DNA from: Reticulitermes speratus
Taxonomy: Eukaryota; Arthropoda; Insecta; Blattodea; Rhinotermitidae
DNA length: 64,000 nucleotides
Direction: 5' to 3'
NCBI GenBank assembly: GCA_021186555.1
Contig: JAJKFL010000008.1
Span: 13,075,936 to 13,139,935, forward strand
How positions within the stretch are numbered: position 1 is the first letter of the stretch; each line of letters starts with the position of its first letter. The translations under genes were made by a program, and so were the position numbers. Positions 41,276 through 52,882 of this stretch are shown in pieces. Below the pieces are notes generated by a model. The model had not been told where the DNA came from. It saw nothing but the letters and a program-made list of their open reading frames with translations, and did no database searches.

Positions 41276-41674
41276 TAAGGTTAGGCTACATAAAACTAAA
41301 CTTACTCGTTCAGAGTCCAGAAAAGTGAAGGGTACAGTTACGACCGGAGCTTATTATTATGACGGATGCGCAGACCTGTCGCACATTTCCATGGCGGTGA
41401 TATATATAAGTATCACGTAAATGATCCTGGTGTTTATGCAAGTGATAAGTTCTCATTCAAGAAGGCCTATGACCACTGAGAGGTACTTCATGGTGCAGGA
41501 CAGAAGTTCTGATTTAAAATCAGTACGAAACTCAACCCTCTAAGCTAATGCATGCTATTCGTAAAGATAGGAAACCTGGAAACTGGTAAAACAAGACTCA
41601 TATGTAGATCGAATTTAAAATGAACTTGAAAAATTAACAATATTTTCTTTTGAAACGTAGTGTTATATAAAACG

Positions 41675-41790
41675 TAAATTTGACCAGTCCATACCATGCA
41701 GGTATATAGATGGATTAGGGGTAGAGCTCCATTAATTCTTAACCTCGGGACTAGATGGAGGTGATATTTAGTAGGTACAAATATTCTGGA
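41675..41790 (-). repeat. SINE-2 fragment
   Basis: It shows GACCAGTCCATACCATGCAGG, GTAGAGCTCCATTAATTC and CTCGGGACTAGATGGAGGTGA in reverse. Only the 3' body is left. Confidence 0.7.
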
Positions 41791-42449
41791 GGAACCTGCT
41801 GCCTTACTCGTCATAGTCTAAGGACCTTCCTCTTTTTTCCCGACGATGTGTGGAAGAAATTTTACCCTATGTATCGGGACAGCACCTAACTCTGAAACGT
41901 TGTTAAAACTGTAACCAGAAACCCGATGTAATATTCTATAACAAATGATAATTACTTGCGATATAGCGCTGTAATATCCGTGGCTAAGTGCTTTACAGTA
42001 GGCATAACTGGTTTGTACCTGAAGTATGTCAACATCAAGGCCAATTCAGTATAAATTTCCACCCGTATTGTTTGTGGTAATGCTACACGAAGTGTTCAAG
42101 GAATTGGTCAATACTGGACAGGAATATTTATCTCCGATCTACTGCAAGTCATAAATAACCAATGATTATGCATACAAAATATTGCTACGCAGAACACGCT
42201 AGCTGTACAGATAATAGCCATCACAGTGGCAATGAAAGCTTTCGCACGACATTGGCAAAATTGCTGTGACTGCTAGGTGCGTGTAAAGAGCGCGTGCTTA
42301 CCTGTATGCCTTACGGAAAGATATTCATTCAAAGAATATTGACTCTTCAAGGTCACTTGGATCGGTGACCAATTGTTTTGGGATCAAGAATCCGAGTAAG
42401 AAAGACCACAGATAAAATATTTTATTACTTTATTTCGTAAGCGTAATGC
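41791..42449. other. unassigned DNA
   Basis: I see nothing recognisable. Confidence 0.45.
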
Positions 42450-42670
42450 TGAGAGAATATTAAAATTGATTTTAAAAAAAATTCGATGGTAATGTCTGGA
42501 CCGAATTCATGTGGTTCAGGATAGGGATCAACGGTGGGCTGTTGTGACAATGGTACTGAAAGATCGGGTTGCATAAAATGCGGCGAATGTTTGGATTGGC
42601 TGAGGAACTGTTACTTGTAGCTTCTCAGGAATAACTCTGTTCCGTTGAGTTAATTACTTAGTAAATGTAA
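42450..42670 (+). repeat. LINE-A tail
   Basis: It runs AGAATATTAAAATTGATTTT through GTGGTTCAGGATAGGGATCA to TAGCTTCTCAGG and CTGTTCCGTTGAGTTAATTAC. It is non-coding now. Confidence 0.75.
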
Positions 42671-43534
42671 TGCTTTCTCAACAGCTAAGGTTATATGCGG
42701 GAAGATTAACTATAATGACGAATTGGAAATTATAAGGAAGAAAGTGGTTTGCATTTAGTCGACGATGCAGATACTTCTAGTCCAATTTGTATGGTGGAAA
42801 ACCTTAGAATGCGGGACAGACCCAAATCGGTAAATTTAAACTTTCAGGATACCAGATAAGAAGTGACGGATCATACACGTAATGATGTCATTAGAGAATA
42901 AATGGCAATAAAGGATGTGAATATGACGACTAACTAAAGGGTCAAAGATGTAGCAAGCATTAAATCTGCTCTCTTCTATTATTATTATTATTATTATTTA
43001 CTGCAATTGGGTTTTCACCCGGTGGCAGTAGTCTTACACTAGTACACACAATACAAATGGACATATAAATATACATAAAAGTAACAATACAATACAAACT
43101 ATAAACAATTACAAAACAATACATACAGTAAATACAAGTACACACATTAGAACACCATTCACACATTACAAAAACATCCACACCTTAACAAAAACACCCA
43201 CTCCTTAACAAAAACATCCACACCTTACAAAAACACCCACACACAATACAAACAAAACACACGCACATTACAACAAAAAAACCCACAAATTAAATAATAC
43301 AAAAACATCAAAACACACATACTGCAAAAAGAAAGAGTTGTTAAGCCTAACCTAAAACCTAACGTAAATGAATCAGAGTTAAAAGTAATTTCGTATACCA
43401 AGCAATGAGTCAAACACTATACAAAAATAAAATTCCATGTTTTCAAAAAATGATACACACACATTTCAAATGCACCATCACTTCACTACGCTTATATACA
43501 CATCACGACATTCCCCGTTTTGCCTCCCTTTACT

Positions 43535-43672
43535 TCACTTCACTTCACTTCACTTCACTTCACTTCACTGTATTATTAGATATTTTTCCCCACCCTCTAT
43601 ACCCTTCACTTCACTTCACTGTATTATTAGATATTTTTCCCCACCCTCTATACCCTTCACTTCACTTCACTT
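43535..43672. repeat. ACTTC pentamer array and 51-bp tandem duplication
   Basis: An (ACTTC)n run at 43533-43569 is followed by two copies of a 51-bp unit (GTATTATTAGATATTTTTCC...CTTCACT, starting 43570 and 43621). It overlaps the end of the reverse transcriptase frame and start of its 3' UTR. Confidence 0.85.
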
Positions 43673-44560
43673 ATCACTTTCCTAACTCTCTTCCTGAAAA
43701 TACTCGGCTTACAAGGGAAAGTCCCTAAAGCATCTGCAGGTAGTTTGTTCCAGAGTTGGATGGTCCTATTTACAAAGGAGAATTTTCCGATATCCGTCCT
43801 TTGCTTCCTGTTCCTAATTTTCCGATTATGATCAACCCTGCTCAGATAGTGTGGCCTTTGTAGTCTGTCACCTATAGCCTTCCAAGCCCGTTCGTCAGTG
43901 TATGCTTTGAAGAGAGCACATAAGCGTGCTGTCTTTCTGCGCTGCGCCAAAGTTTCCCAGTTCAAATCGGTCGTATAATTTGCAAATTTAGCCGCTTTCT
44001 GTTGTACCCGGTCTAACGCATTTTTCTGTCCCTCCCTGTATGGATCCCAGCACGCAGCCCCATACTCAAGAATCGGACGCACTAGTGACGTGTAGGCTAA
44101 GCTTTTAGTATTACTATTTCCCTTTTTGAGAATACGCATTATGAAATGAAGTGCCTTCCAAGCTTTTCTCACCGTGTAATTTACTTGGTCAGCCCAGCTT
44201 AAATCGCTACGTAAGATTATTCCCAAGTATTTACAGCTGCTCACTTCTGGAATTAATTCGTCCCGTAAAGAGTAACTTAGTGGATCCTTCACCCGGGCTC
44301 TCGTGAAACTAACTGCCTTACTTTTACCTGCATTTATTTTCAACGCATTTTCAACCGCCCACTCCCCCAGTCTGTCCAGATATATCTGCAACGTTTTTAT
44401 GTCATTTTTATTTACAATTTTCCTATATATTACACAGTCGTCTGCGAAAAGTCTAATAGTTGAGTCAATGTTCCTCCAAATGTCATTAACGTACGCTAGA
44501 AACAGAAGTGGGCCCAATACACTTCCTTGCGGTACACCTGACGTTACTCTGACCTCCTCT
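43657..44560 (-). pseudogene. reverse transcriptase, C-terminal part (Jockey/CR1-like)
   Basis: It encodes the palm and thumb of a LINE reverse transcriptase: VTSGVPQGSVLGPLLFLAYV (QG block), FADDCVIY with the catalytic FADD, NAGKSKAV, YLGIILRSDLSW, and the C-terminal RPILEYGAACWDP and LWNKLPADAL. Fingers and endonuclease are absent, so it cannot work alone. About 300 codons stay open, so truncation is recent. The frame extends to 44634, but its first 25 or so residues (for example VNDYHTTPRNIPEE) come from the neighbouring palindromic element, not from the transcriptase. Confidence 0.9.
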
Positions 44561-44695
44561 TCTGGGATGTTACGCGGCGTCGTGTGGTAATCGTTTACCG
44601 ACGTTTCGGGAAAACTGATCGGTCCCATCTTCAAGGGTCAAGAGTCCAAGAAGAGCGCAAATCTCATCAACTGCGCGGCGGAAGTCTGAAATCAA
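44545..44695. mobile_element. hairpin-motif element, same family as 4495-4665
   Basis: TACGCGGCGTCGTGTGGTAATC and GACGTTTCGGGAAAACTGATC, then CCCATCTTCAAGGGTC (minus hairpin), are followed by the tail GAAGAGCGCAAATCTCATC and GCGGCGGAAGTCTGAAATCAA. The last 45 nt are nearly identical to 4621-4665. The retrotransposon joins it at about 44558. Confidence 0.75.
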
Positions 44696-44734
44696 CGTAT
44701 CAAGCATATTTGGAAGCACTGTCAGTAGAAAATT

Positions 44735-44840
44735 ACTTCGCAAAGCTGGTATATCATTATAAACCGAAGGGCCGGAGAGATCAGAATGTTCTACAGAAAT
44801 ATATAAGGAATAATTTTAAACACTATAAACAGAAGAGTGA
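44735..44840 (+). repeat. possible LINE-C 3' end
   Basis: ATTATAAACCGAAGGGCCGGAG reads YKPKGRR, a motif common at LINE ORF2 termini, similar to 49785-49860. The following residues have diverged. Confidence 0.35.
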
Positions 44841-45795
44841 TATGGGATGTGATACCTTGTAATGCTGTAATGAACACCATCATTAAAGAAGGAACGTGGT
44901 GTCTTCTTCTTTAGTATTGAAAGTCCTGTCCACTTACAGCCCCAGGACACCAATGTATGATACTCAATGTCGTGACAACCCGAAAAATCCCTGATATTGA
45001 TGATTGTGTTTTACCATTATGCTGTTGAGAATATCTTCACATATGATCACATTCAATACATTGATAATAATGGTACTAAGAAATCAACGTTGCAAAATCA
45101 TTCTGGAGTGGCGGACATTACTTGTAATTCAGCTGGCCAAGAACATCCTTGCTTTTATTGAATCCGAAGTTTCTTCAGGAGATTTCTTGTGTATCAAGAG
45201 ACAATAATAGCCCCTGAGAAGTAGGCACCTACAAACCTAGTCTACGACTATATTTGTAACATATTTACCGCAATAAAATTCCTTTCATTCCGATTATATC
45301 TATAAAAATAACTACATTTGTAATCGGATGAAACGTCACGAATTTTTAAGTAAAGTGAGACTGAAGTTTCTCCTCTGCTCAGGAACCATGAATATCATGA
45401 TTGTGGATTATGAATTTGAAAGGAAGAGGTATTTGACATCCGTTAACTACTTCGAGGCTTTAGCATAATATTTTATAGGAAAGACGGCAGAAGAACAGAC
45501 GAAACCAGTGAAGATATATCCCACTATACAAAAATGTCATAGAATATCAAATATTTACTGGCAACGTCACAGACAGAAGGCAGGGCAGACACGCATACAT
45601 ACATACTCGTATTTCGGAGTGTTTTTGTTTGAGTGATAATCTATTATGGACATACAAAAGTGGAGCTAATTTTTAAACAGCGTTGAGAAATGAACTCATT
45701 TATTATGTGTTCATAAAATTAATTATAGCCAATCGTTATATTCATAACTTCAATATAAACAACTCTATATCTAATCGGATATAATTAATGATTGT
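44841..45795. other. unassigned DNA
   Basis: I see nothing recognisable. Confidence 0.45.
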
Positions 45796-45796
45796 C

Positions 45797-46050
45797 GATC
45801 CCAGTGGCCGTGCAGCCTAAGGCGTGGGCCTAAAGCCGCTCCTTGCTGGAATTGCGGGTTCGAATCCCGCTGGGGGCACGGATATCTGTCTCTTGTAATG
45901 TTGTGTGTTGCGAGGTAGAGTTCCGTGAGACTGGCCAATCACTCGTCCAGAGGAGTCCTTACCGAGTGCGGTGTGTCTGAGTGTGATCATGAAGCCTCAA
46001 TAATGAGGCCCTGGCCCACTAGGGGCTGTTGCGCCATGAGAAAGAAAAAA
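45797..46050 (+). repeat. SINE-1 copy
   Basis: It is a forward copy: GATCCCAGTGGCCGTGCAGC, GGGTTCGAATCCCGCTGGGG, GTCCAGAGGAGTCCTTACCG and GGGGCTGTTGCGCCATGAG with an A-rich tail at 46040-46052. Confidence 0.9.
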
Positions 46051-46845
46051 AGATTAATGACTGACAGCGCGGTTATGCAAGGCTGTGGATCGTTGGAAAA
46101 TTCTTTAAGATTCCTTTCACGATGTTGTGAATACATCGGAACAGATGGCATCGATGTTATGATGAATTGTGAAGAATCTAGTGGTAAGGATTTGGAAGGA
46201 TTTGGTCTTTCAAACCGGACATCTCTCGGAAAAATATCGCACATTTCCACAACACCAATGTACTTAGTTAATTTGTAATATTTAAAAACACGGCAACAAT
46301 TTGGCGTCAATAAATCATAGTGAGACGTTCGTACATATGTTTCACTCGGTATTACACTGTCAAATTTATATTCAGTGAAATAGTGATTTCAGAGTTCCTG
46401 GTGGGCTATAGGGTGCAAAATTGAGTCACAGACTGGATTATCTGTGGGAGTGCAGAAGTATCGATTTCTCCCGTTGAATTTTTTACGGAAATTTCAATAT
46501 CACTTTTTAAACACGCGACATTAATCGATGAGGTGTTTTGTTGACCTTGTAAAGCAGGTTAGAACATGATACAAGGTCATGTTGAACTCTCACTAATACA
46601 GTTTCAGTAAGGTCCCGTTATTGTTTCTGAAAGTTCCGGTTATGGTAGTATGAACTACACCCTTCCGACTTTACAGATGATCTCAAGTTAGTCCTCCCCT
46701 TGTTAGTTTACTTCCAGAGGAAACACTTTCGTTTACGTATCTTGTAGAAGTTAAAGTCTCTAGGCGCTGTTAAAATTAAAGATGTCATTACCGACCGCCT
46801 TTCAAAAATCAGTGACAATCTTCGTGATTTTTAATCTTCACTAAA
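46051..46845. other. unassigned DNA
   Basis: I see nothing recognisable. The 117-codon plus frame (45925-46278) is mostly SINE read-through. Confidence 0.4.
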
Positions 46846-46849
46846 TATT

Positions 46850-47475
46850 ATCAGGGTGGCAAAATCGAGGAGGACCATACGGGCAGAAATGTAGCATATT
46901 TATGGGACAGAAGAAACACATAGTGGGTTTTGGTGGAGAAATCTGAAGGAGGGACAACTTGTAAGACCTAGGCGTCAATGGGAGCTTAATATTAAATGTA
47001 CCTTAAGAAAACTGGGGACGCGGATACGTAGTTGGTTGAGGCACTGCGATACAAGCCGAAAAGTCGTGGGTTCGATTCCCGATGGTGTCATTGGAATTTT
47101 TCATTGACTTACTCCTTCCGGCCGCACTATGTTCCTGGATTCGACACAGCCTCTAACAGAAATGAGCTGGTGCGTAGGGCTGACAACTTTACCACCTTCA
47201 TGTGACGATTGTCTGGAAATCTAGGAGCCTCAAACTCCTGGAAACCTCAGGGGGTGTCCAGGCCTGTAATGGGATAGCTTTAGATTTACCTTAAAGAAAT
47301 GGAATGGCGTAGCGTGGACAGGATTTATATGGCTCAGAAGAGGGACAAACGGTCCACTCTTGTGGATATGACAATGAAACTTCGTGTTTCACGAAATGCG
47401 GATCATTTCTTGACTGGTTGAGGAACTACTAGATTGTCAAGAAGGACTTTGCACCGTAAATCATAACAAAATACT
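46850..47475 (+). repeat. LINE-A copy split by a SINE-3 insertion
   Basis: The left part 46850-47008 (GGTGGAGAAATCTGAAGGAGG, CTTAATATTAAATGTACCTTAAG) and the right part 47293-47475 (AAATGGAATGGCGTAGCG, TGGCTCAGAAGAGGGAC, GAAATGCGGATCATTTCTTG) are contiguous in the family consensus. The repeated TTAAGAAA / TTAAAGAAA at the joints is a likely target-site duplication. Confidence 0.8.
47010..47292 (+). repeat. SINE-3 copy nested in LINE-A
   Basis: It has GGGACGCGGATACGTAGTTGG, GGGTTCGATTCCCGATGGTG, TCCGGCCGCACTATGTTCC, TGCGTAGGGCTGACAAC and CAGGCCTGTAATGGGATAGC. Because it interrupts LINE-A it is younger than that copy. Confidence 0.85.
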
Positions 47476-48625
47476 TGCGAGAATTGGACTCAGACCTGGG
47501 GCACTTCGAATGCTGAGGCCAGTGCGCTAACTTCTGCATCACATGCGGAAATCGGCAACTAACCTTCAAAAGAAAAACCAAATTTCCCTGCATGATAAAT
47601 ACCAGCCACTTGAAAACGGAAGTAGAAAGTCGTTATGAAGCACTGTGTATGTCAGACACGTGTCATATAATGAACAACGTGAGTATAATACTACGAAATA
47701 ACCTTTAGGAATGAATGTAGGAAAATCAGTATTTCCATACCCAATACATACTGATTTTTTTGACAAACACGAGATTTCCAGTGATGGATGAGCCATGTGT
47801 TATTAATGACGTGTGCCGAACTTGTGTTACAAGTTGTGAACGATATGCTATACATAACAAAGCACACGGTGAAAATAGCATTTTTAAGTGTTTCATTACA
47901 CGACCGAGTCTCAAGCGTAGCAATGGCCTTGGTTACGTAAGTAAACCTGTAGAATTCCATTTATTATTCTCACATGGACGGCAAGCTGCTGCAGGCTGAA
48001 AGCAAAGCTCCACGCCCTACATGTTATACGTACTGTGGAACTCCCTGCTGATAAAAACGCAACCAGTTTGTATAGTCAAAAGCATTAGGTATATAAATGA
48101 ATTTATGTACCATGATTTACTTAACGACGTAGTCAGCAGCTCAGTCCACAACACGTCGAATCGTAGGATAATCAGTTGATTATAAGATGGCAAGGTTATT
48201 GATACATTAGCCCAGGAATTTCCACTATAGAATAAAGTAAATCACAAGAAAAGAGTCAGTCAGCATAGTCGGGAATTAGGCTACGAGTCCAATCGGCAAT
48301 CTGCCGAAAAATGTCCGAAATTTACTGCTTGAGCTAACTTGCTCCGTACGAGGGATATCAAATAGAGTAATTTCAAGCAAGTTCCGTAAGATTATATCAT
48401 ATCCCAGTTATTTCAATATTTCCACAAAATCTTTTATCCGCGGAAAACTTCTGGTACAAAAAATAAAAACAGAACCCAGAGTGAAATGCAAGACAAACAA
48501 AGATGTAGTGAAGTATAAGAAAATGTTGTCATAGAAAGCAAGGTAAATACAAAGGAAATTAAATCAAATTTATGTGAGGATTATTTCTTAAGTTCTTATC
48601 GAATGTTTTATGAATACTCTTATAT
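47476..48625. other. unassigned DNA
   Basis: Overlapping frames on both strands around 47566-47999 are mutual shadows; no gene is supported. Confidence 0.4.
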
Positions 48626-48640
48626 AAACTAATTTAGTCG

Positions 48641-48682
48641 TCTTGAAGATGGAAGCAGCAAGTTTCTGCGAAACGTCGGAAC
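48641..48682 (+). mobile_element. solo hammerhead-like hairpin
   Basis: The sequence is TCTTGAAGATGGAAGCAGCAAGTTTCTGCGAAACGTCGGAAC. It has the intact GAAACGTCGG 3' strand; the first base of CTGAAGA is changed (TTGAAGA). No inverted partner is evident. Confidence 0.5.
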
Positions 48683-49774
48683 AAATTTAGGCCTATCATC
48701 CTACACTGCGTAAGAACCCAGGAGGCAATCATTTGTGTTGTGTAAATTTTTACCAATACATACACGAGTCCTATATTGCATGGGATATCCTCGGCAGTAC
48801 TTACAGGTCATGACTGGCTTCCTTCTATCTCTAGACCAGGCCTGCTCAACCTGATATGTGGTGCGGGTAAGTTCGGCAACATTTAGTCTGCATGTTGGCA
48901 ATATTAATTTCAATAAACAGGATGACGAATAAGTGACTGTACATATATACGTATAATTTTACCTGTGTATTTTTATGTAAATGTTATTCAACAAAAATAC
49001 ACTGATGATTAATAGGGAAGATTTACAAAAAATGCAGTTCACAACCTAGGCTAGGGCGTCGCTATGTTTAGCACATTTTTACAAAATGAATAACTAGACT
49101 AATATTATGTATATATCTTCATACTCATATGTACAAATCACAAGTTTGTAAAATTGCTTTGCCGTTCTATCTCGGCTTTGCCAGGGAAAGGGTTAAAAGG
49201 CGTTTTCTCATTTCAAATGTATCCGCGGGCAACACAACGCTCTGTCGAGGACAATATGTTGCCCGCTAGCTACCGGTTGATCGGGTCAGATATAGGCATG
49301 CAGCAGTTTATGAAACAACAAATCGAATACATATATGTAGCACTATGCTTTTGGTGGCAGCAATGAATAACCTTGCCTGTAATTTGCTCAGACATCCTGC
49401 TGGGCCTGAAGTCAGGTAATTTACAGGCTTTAACACTCTTTTGAAGAGTGGATTGCACACCGTTACGACAGCAACAATGCGATGACATGGCTGTCGCGAC
49501 AAAACTGTAACTAAATGATGAAGGTTTTTACGGATTAGTGGTTATTTAGTAGAAGGGAATGAAGTATTGTGAACAGAAGTTAAAACACTGACTAAAGTCG
49601 ATGATGACATTGACAGTTCAAAGGAGACAATGAATCGAGGTGAGTTCGATAACTGATGTGTAGTTTTAGACCTTATTGACAAACAAAAAATGTCGTAGTG
49701 GAGGTCATGTCAGTTAATGGCTCTTTGAATCGTGTGTGTTGAAAGGGTGGAACACTCACGAATACACAGGATGG
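48683..49774. other. unassigned DNA
   Basis: I see nothing recognisable. Confidence 0.45.
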
Positions 49775-49940
49775 CACTGGAATACAAACCAAAAGGCAAA
49801 AGTGGCATAGGTCGCCCTAAAACAAGATGGAGAGATCAACAGCATCCTCAAAATTGAGTTTCCACAGGATAGGACCCAATTTTCCTCTATCTGTATAAGT
49901 TCATGATGGTGGTGGTGATGATGATGATGATGATGATGAA
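49775..49940 (+). repeat. LINE-C 3' end and (GAT)n
   Basis: It reads ALEYKPKGKSGIGRPKTRWRDQ, the basic terminus of a third LINE family, followed by decayed tail sequence and a GAT microsatellite at 49909-49938. Confidence 0.7.
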
Positions 49941-50398
49941 TCGTGTGTAGATACGACGTCAGTTGTAAAAGGAAATGTAGCTGACATTACAAAATAATTG
50001 AATCTACTAACAGCTACGTAAGTTCAAACACGAATTAGAAGATTCAAGCATACACACATGTCTGTCGACATGGGAAAACGTTCTTCAATGGTTGAATCGT
50101 TATGGACTTCGCTGTGAGAGGATCGTAACTCGCATTTAAGGATTTGTTTGATTTGTTCAACCGAGATCAGTGAGGCGTGACACTCGTCACGTTTTGAGTC
50201 ACCCTAAGGGATTTGTGAACGGAAATTACAAGTTGTCACGTGTCTCTGACTGAACTGCTATAGACACAGTCATAAAACTTGTGCACCATAATTACTGCAT
50301 TAAATGTCAGGCAGAGGGCGTGAAGCATTACTCGTAGGAACCAAACTGGGTAGAAGGTTGTGATTCAGCCAGCTGCACCGTATTCCACACCGTTCGAC
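49941..50398. other. unassigned DNA
   Basis: I see nothing recognisable. Confidence 0.45.
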
Positions 50399-50600
50399 TT
50401 CCATGGTGCATAATCCTTCTTGAGAAGCCAACATTTCTTCAGCTAGCCAAGAAACTTACCCAGTGGAAATCCAATGTTTATCATTGTGTACACAAAGTAC
50501 GTAACTTGTCCCTATCCTGAGCCAGATCAATGCAGTCACCGCCCTTCTACCCTGTTTCTTCAAGCCAATTCTCATGTTCATTTTCCGTTGCTTACGTCTT
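50399..50600 (-). repeat. LINE-A tail fragment
   Basis: It has CTTCCATGGTGCATAATCC, GAGAAGCCAACATTTCTTC, TTGTCCCTATCCTGAGCCAG and TTCAAGCCAATTCTCATG in reverse order of the family. Confidence 0.7.
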
Positions 50601-51004
50601 TCACAACGATCTGTCCAAGGGTTCGTAACACATTCCGTAACATGCTGAGTTTTTACGGTGAGAAGTTCTTAGCCCCTCGCGCAAACCATAAGCTGGAGGA
50701 CCACTTCCTGTCGGCTGTTATCGACTGCTTATTCAGTATATTCGCAGCTAACCTCCATATTTGGAGGCAATCTCCTACATCTGCATTTTGAGGGTGTCCC
50801 ATGTCGTGGTGACAAGGTCCAACTTATCACAGACTCCTAAAATTCAGGACAAAATGACCAGTTATTGTACGAAACCTACCTCCGTATCTATAACATGTCC
50901 ATGTTCTCATGTGTTTTGATTGGTGGAACGTCAAGATATCTGTGGTTTACATGTGTACGTCAATTTTTTATCAGTTCAATTTTTGGCCGCATTCGCATTA
51001 CAGC

Positions 51005-51300
51005 TGAGCACACGGTGGCGCAGTTGGTTGAGGCACTGCTATACAAGCCGGAAGGTCGCCGGTTCGATTCCCGATGGTGTCATTGGAATTTTTCAATGGC
51101 CCTGGAGTCGACTCAGCCTCTAACAGAAATGAGTACCAGGAGTATTTCCTGGGGGGGGGGGGGGGGGGGTAAAGGCGGCCGATGCATAGGGCTGACAACC
51201 TTACCACCTTCATGAGCCAATTGTCTAGAAATGTGGGAGCCTCAAACTCCTGGAACCCTAAGGGCCTGTCCAGGCCTGTAATGGGATTGCCTTACATTTA
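51005..51300 (+). repeat. SINE-3 copy with G-homopolymer
   Basis: It has ACACGGTGGCGCAGTTGGTTG, GGTTCGATTCCCGATGGTG, a G-homopolymer at about 51151-51169 in the usual CTGGGGGTAAAGG block, and CAGGCCTGTAATGGGATTGC. About 25 bp of the usual body (CACTGAC...GCACTAT) are missing. Confidence 0.85.
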
Positions 51301-51344
51301 TTTGAAGTGTTTCGAGTAACAAATTTTTAGAAATTATTTCACCT

Positions 51345-51595
51345 CGGGATGACTGTCCGGGGTTCGAATTGCAGTATGGGCAAGAAATTTTTCTCTTTTC
51401 CAAAACATTCAGACCAGGTCTGGGGCCCACCCAACCTCATATTCAATGGGTATCGGGGTTTTATCCAGGGTATAAAGCGACCAAGGCATCTAGTGCCGAG
51501 GTTAAGAATGAGTGGAGCTAGTTCTCTGCTCAACTTATATGCCCTGAAGTTGTGGACAGGGACGAATTTACATTGCCTTTTACCTCTTACGTAGA
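51345..51595 (+). repeat. SINE-2 copy
   Basis: It has ATGACTGTCCGGGGTTCGAAT, CAGACCAGGTCTGGGGCCC, TTCAATGGGTATCGGGG and GTGCCGAGGTTAAGAATGAGTGGAGC. Confidence 0.85.
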
Positions 51596-51599
51596 AACC

Positions 51600-52280
51600 A
51601 AACAAAATATAAGGAGAGAATAAAGAAATGGTAGAGAAAGCAGTAAAGGGAGAAAGAAAGAAAACAAGAGGGAAGGGAAAGAAATTCAGTAGGTTCTTAC
51701 ATAAACATAGAGATGCTGAGACAGAAAAGTAATATTAATTTCACATTTCTTTGTCATCCCTTCACACAGCAAGAATAAATTACAAAGCTGAAGTAACCAA
51801 GATCCTCAGATTTTCCGCAGTTGCTTGCAATTCCCAGAAAAGCAACGACTATTTCCCTAAATTGTCTTACCTGGTTGGTCTTTGCAAAGAAGACGCGACA
51901 TGTTTCTTTAGCGGTTGGAAAGTACTTTATAAATGTTAGGTAGATTAATTTACGGTTTAAAAGGAATAATATACTTCTGAGAATAAATAAATTCTGTAAA
52001 CCGAGAGACAATAAATTATACTAACCTTCAAGCGAACCTACGCTTTGCAAATTCGGCGTTGTTAGCCTGAAACTTTCCTAACAACTTTTACGCATACCAG
52101 TTTTCATAATACTTGTCTTACAAATCTGCCAGACCTTTGTCGCGACGGGAAATGGTGTTGATGTCATGTTTCCCTCCTTAGGTCTGACCGCATCCGACTT
52201 CAAATATGACGGCAAATAGTTCTATAATCACGAAACTGGACAAGTTGTCAAGACTATTTCATCATGTACGAAACTATATA
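51600..52280. other. unassigned DNA
   Basis: It includes a purine-rich GA run at 51640-51680. There is no gene. Confidence 0.45.
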
Positions 52281-52284
52281 AGGA

Positions 52285-52470
52285 CCGGGATAGCTCAGTC
52301 GGTATGCGACTCGCTAAGGGCTGGACGGTCCGAAGCTCCAATCCCAGTGGGGGCGAGATTTTCCGCACCCATCCAGACCCAGCCTCCTGAACAATGGGTA
52401 CCGGGTCTCTTTCCCGGGAGCAAAGCGGCCGGAGCGTGGCGTTGACCACCCACCTAAAAGGAAGTATTTT
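52285..52470 (+). repeat. SINE-2 copy with good tRNA head
   Basis: It has GACCGGGATAGCTCAGTCGG, a tRNA A-box-like start (TAGCTCAGTCGG), then GGTCCGAAGCTCCAATCCC and TTTCCCGGGAGCAAAGCGGCC. It stops before the 3' body. Its head suggests the tRNA ancestor of SINE-2. Confidence 0.85.
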
Positions 52471-52587
52471 TTTACATACTTTTACATACATACATTATTA
52501 GTGATTTATTTTTTCCGTCAGTGTGCGCAATGCGACTTTGGAAAGAAGAATTAAGTTTCAGTAGACATATAATTATGAGCAGAAGTC

Positions 52588-52850
52588 GGGATAGCATAGC
52601 GACTAGCTACAGAATTCGAATTGCGGCAGGGAAAAGAGGTTTCCTATTCTTCAAATTAGTCCAGGCCGGCTATGGGGCCCACGCAGCCTCACATTCAATG
52701 GGTACCGGGGTTGTTTTCCGGGGGTAAAGAGGCCTGGGTAAAAAGTTGACCACTCACCCGCATTCAGTGCCGAGGTTAAGAGTGAGTGGAGCCATACCTC
52801 TACTTCCCCTATATGCCTTCATAACGTGTACAAGAGCAAAGTTAGCTTCC
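52588..52850 (+). repeat. SINE-2 copy
   Basis: It has GGATAGCATAGCGACTAGC, GGCCGGCTATGGGGCCC, TTCAATGGGTACCGGGG and GTGCCGAGGTTAAGAGTGAG through ATGCCTTCATAACGTG. Confidence 0.85.
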
Positions 52851-52882
52851 ACCACAATTGTAAGTAACTAACTACTTACGAA

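Larger units (their letters stand above)
42975..44560 (-). mobile_element. 5'-truncated non-LTR retrotransposon with (AAT)n tail
   Basis: On the minus strand this runs from a truncated reverse transcriptase (44560 down to 43657) through a TG-rich 3' UTR of about 650 bp to CACCGGGTGAAAACCCAATTGCAG and a tail of about seven AAT units (42977-42998). The left boundary meets the palindromic hairpin element. It is one continuous insertion rather than separate repeats, because strand, frame and tail agree. Confidence 0.85.
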
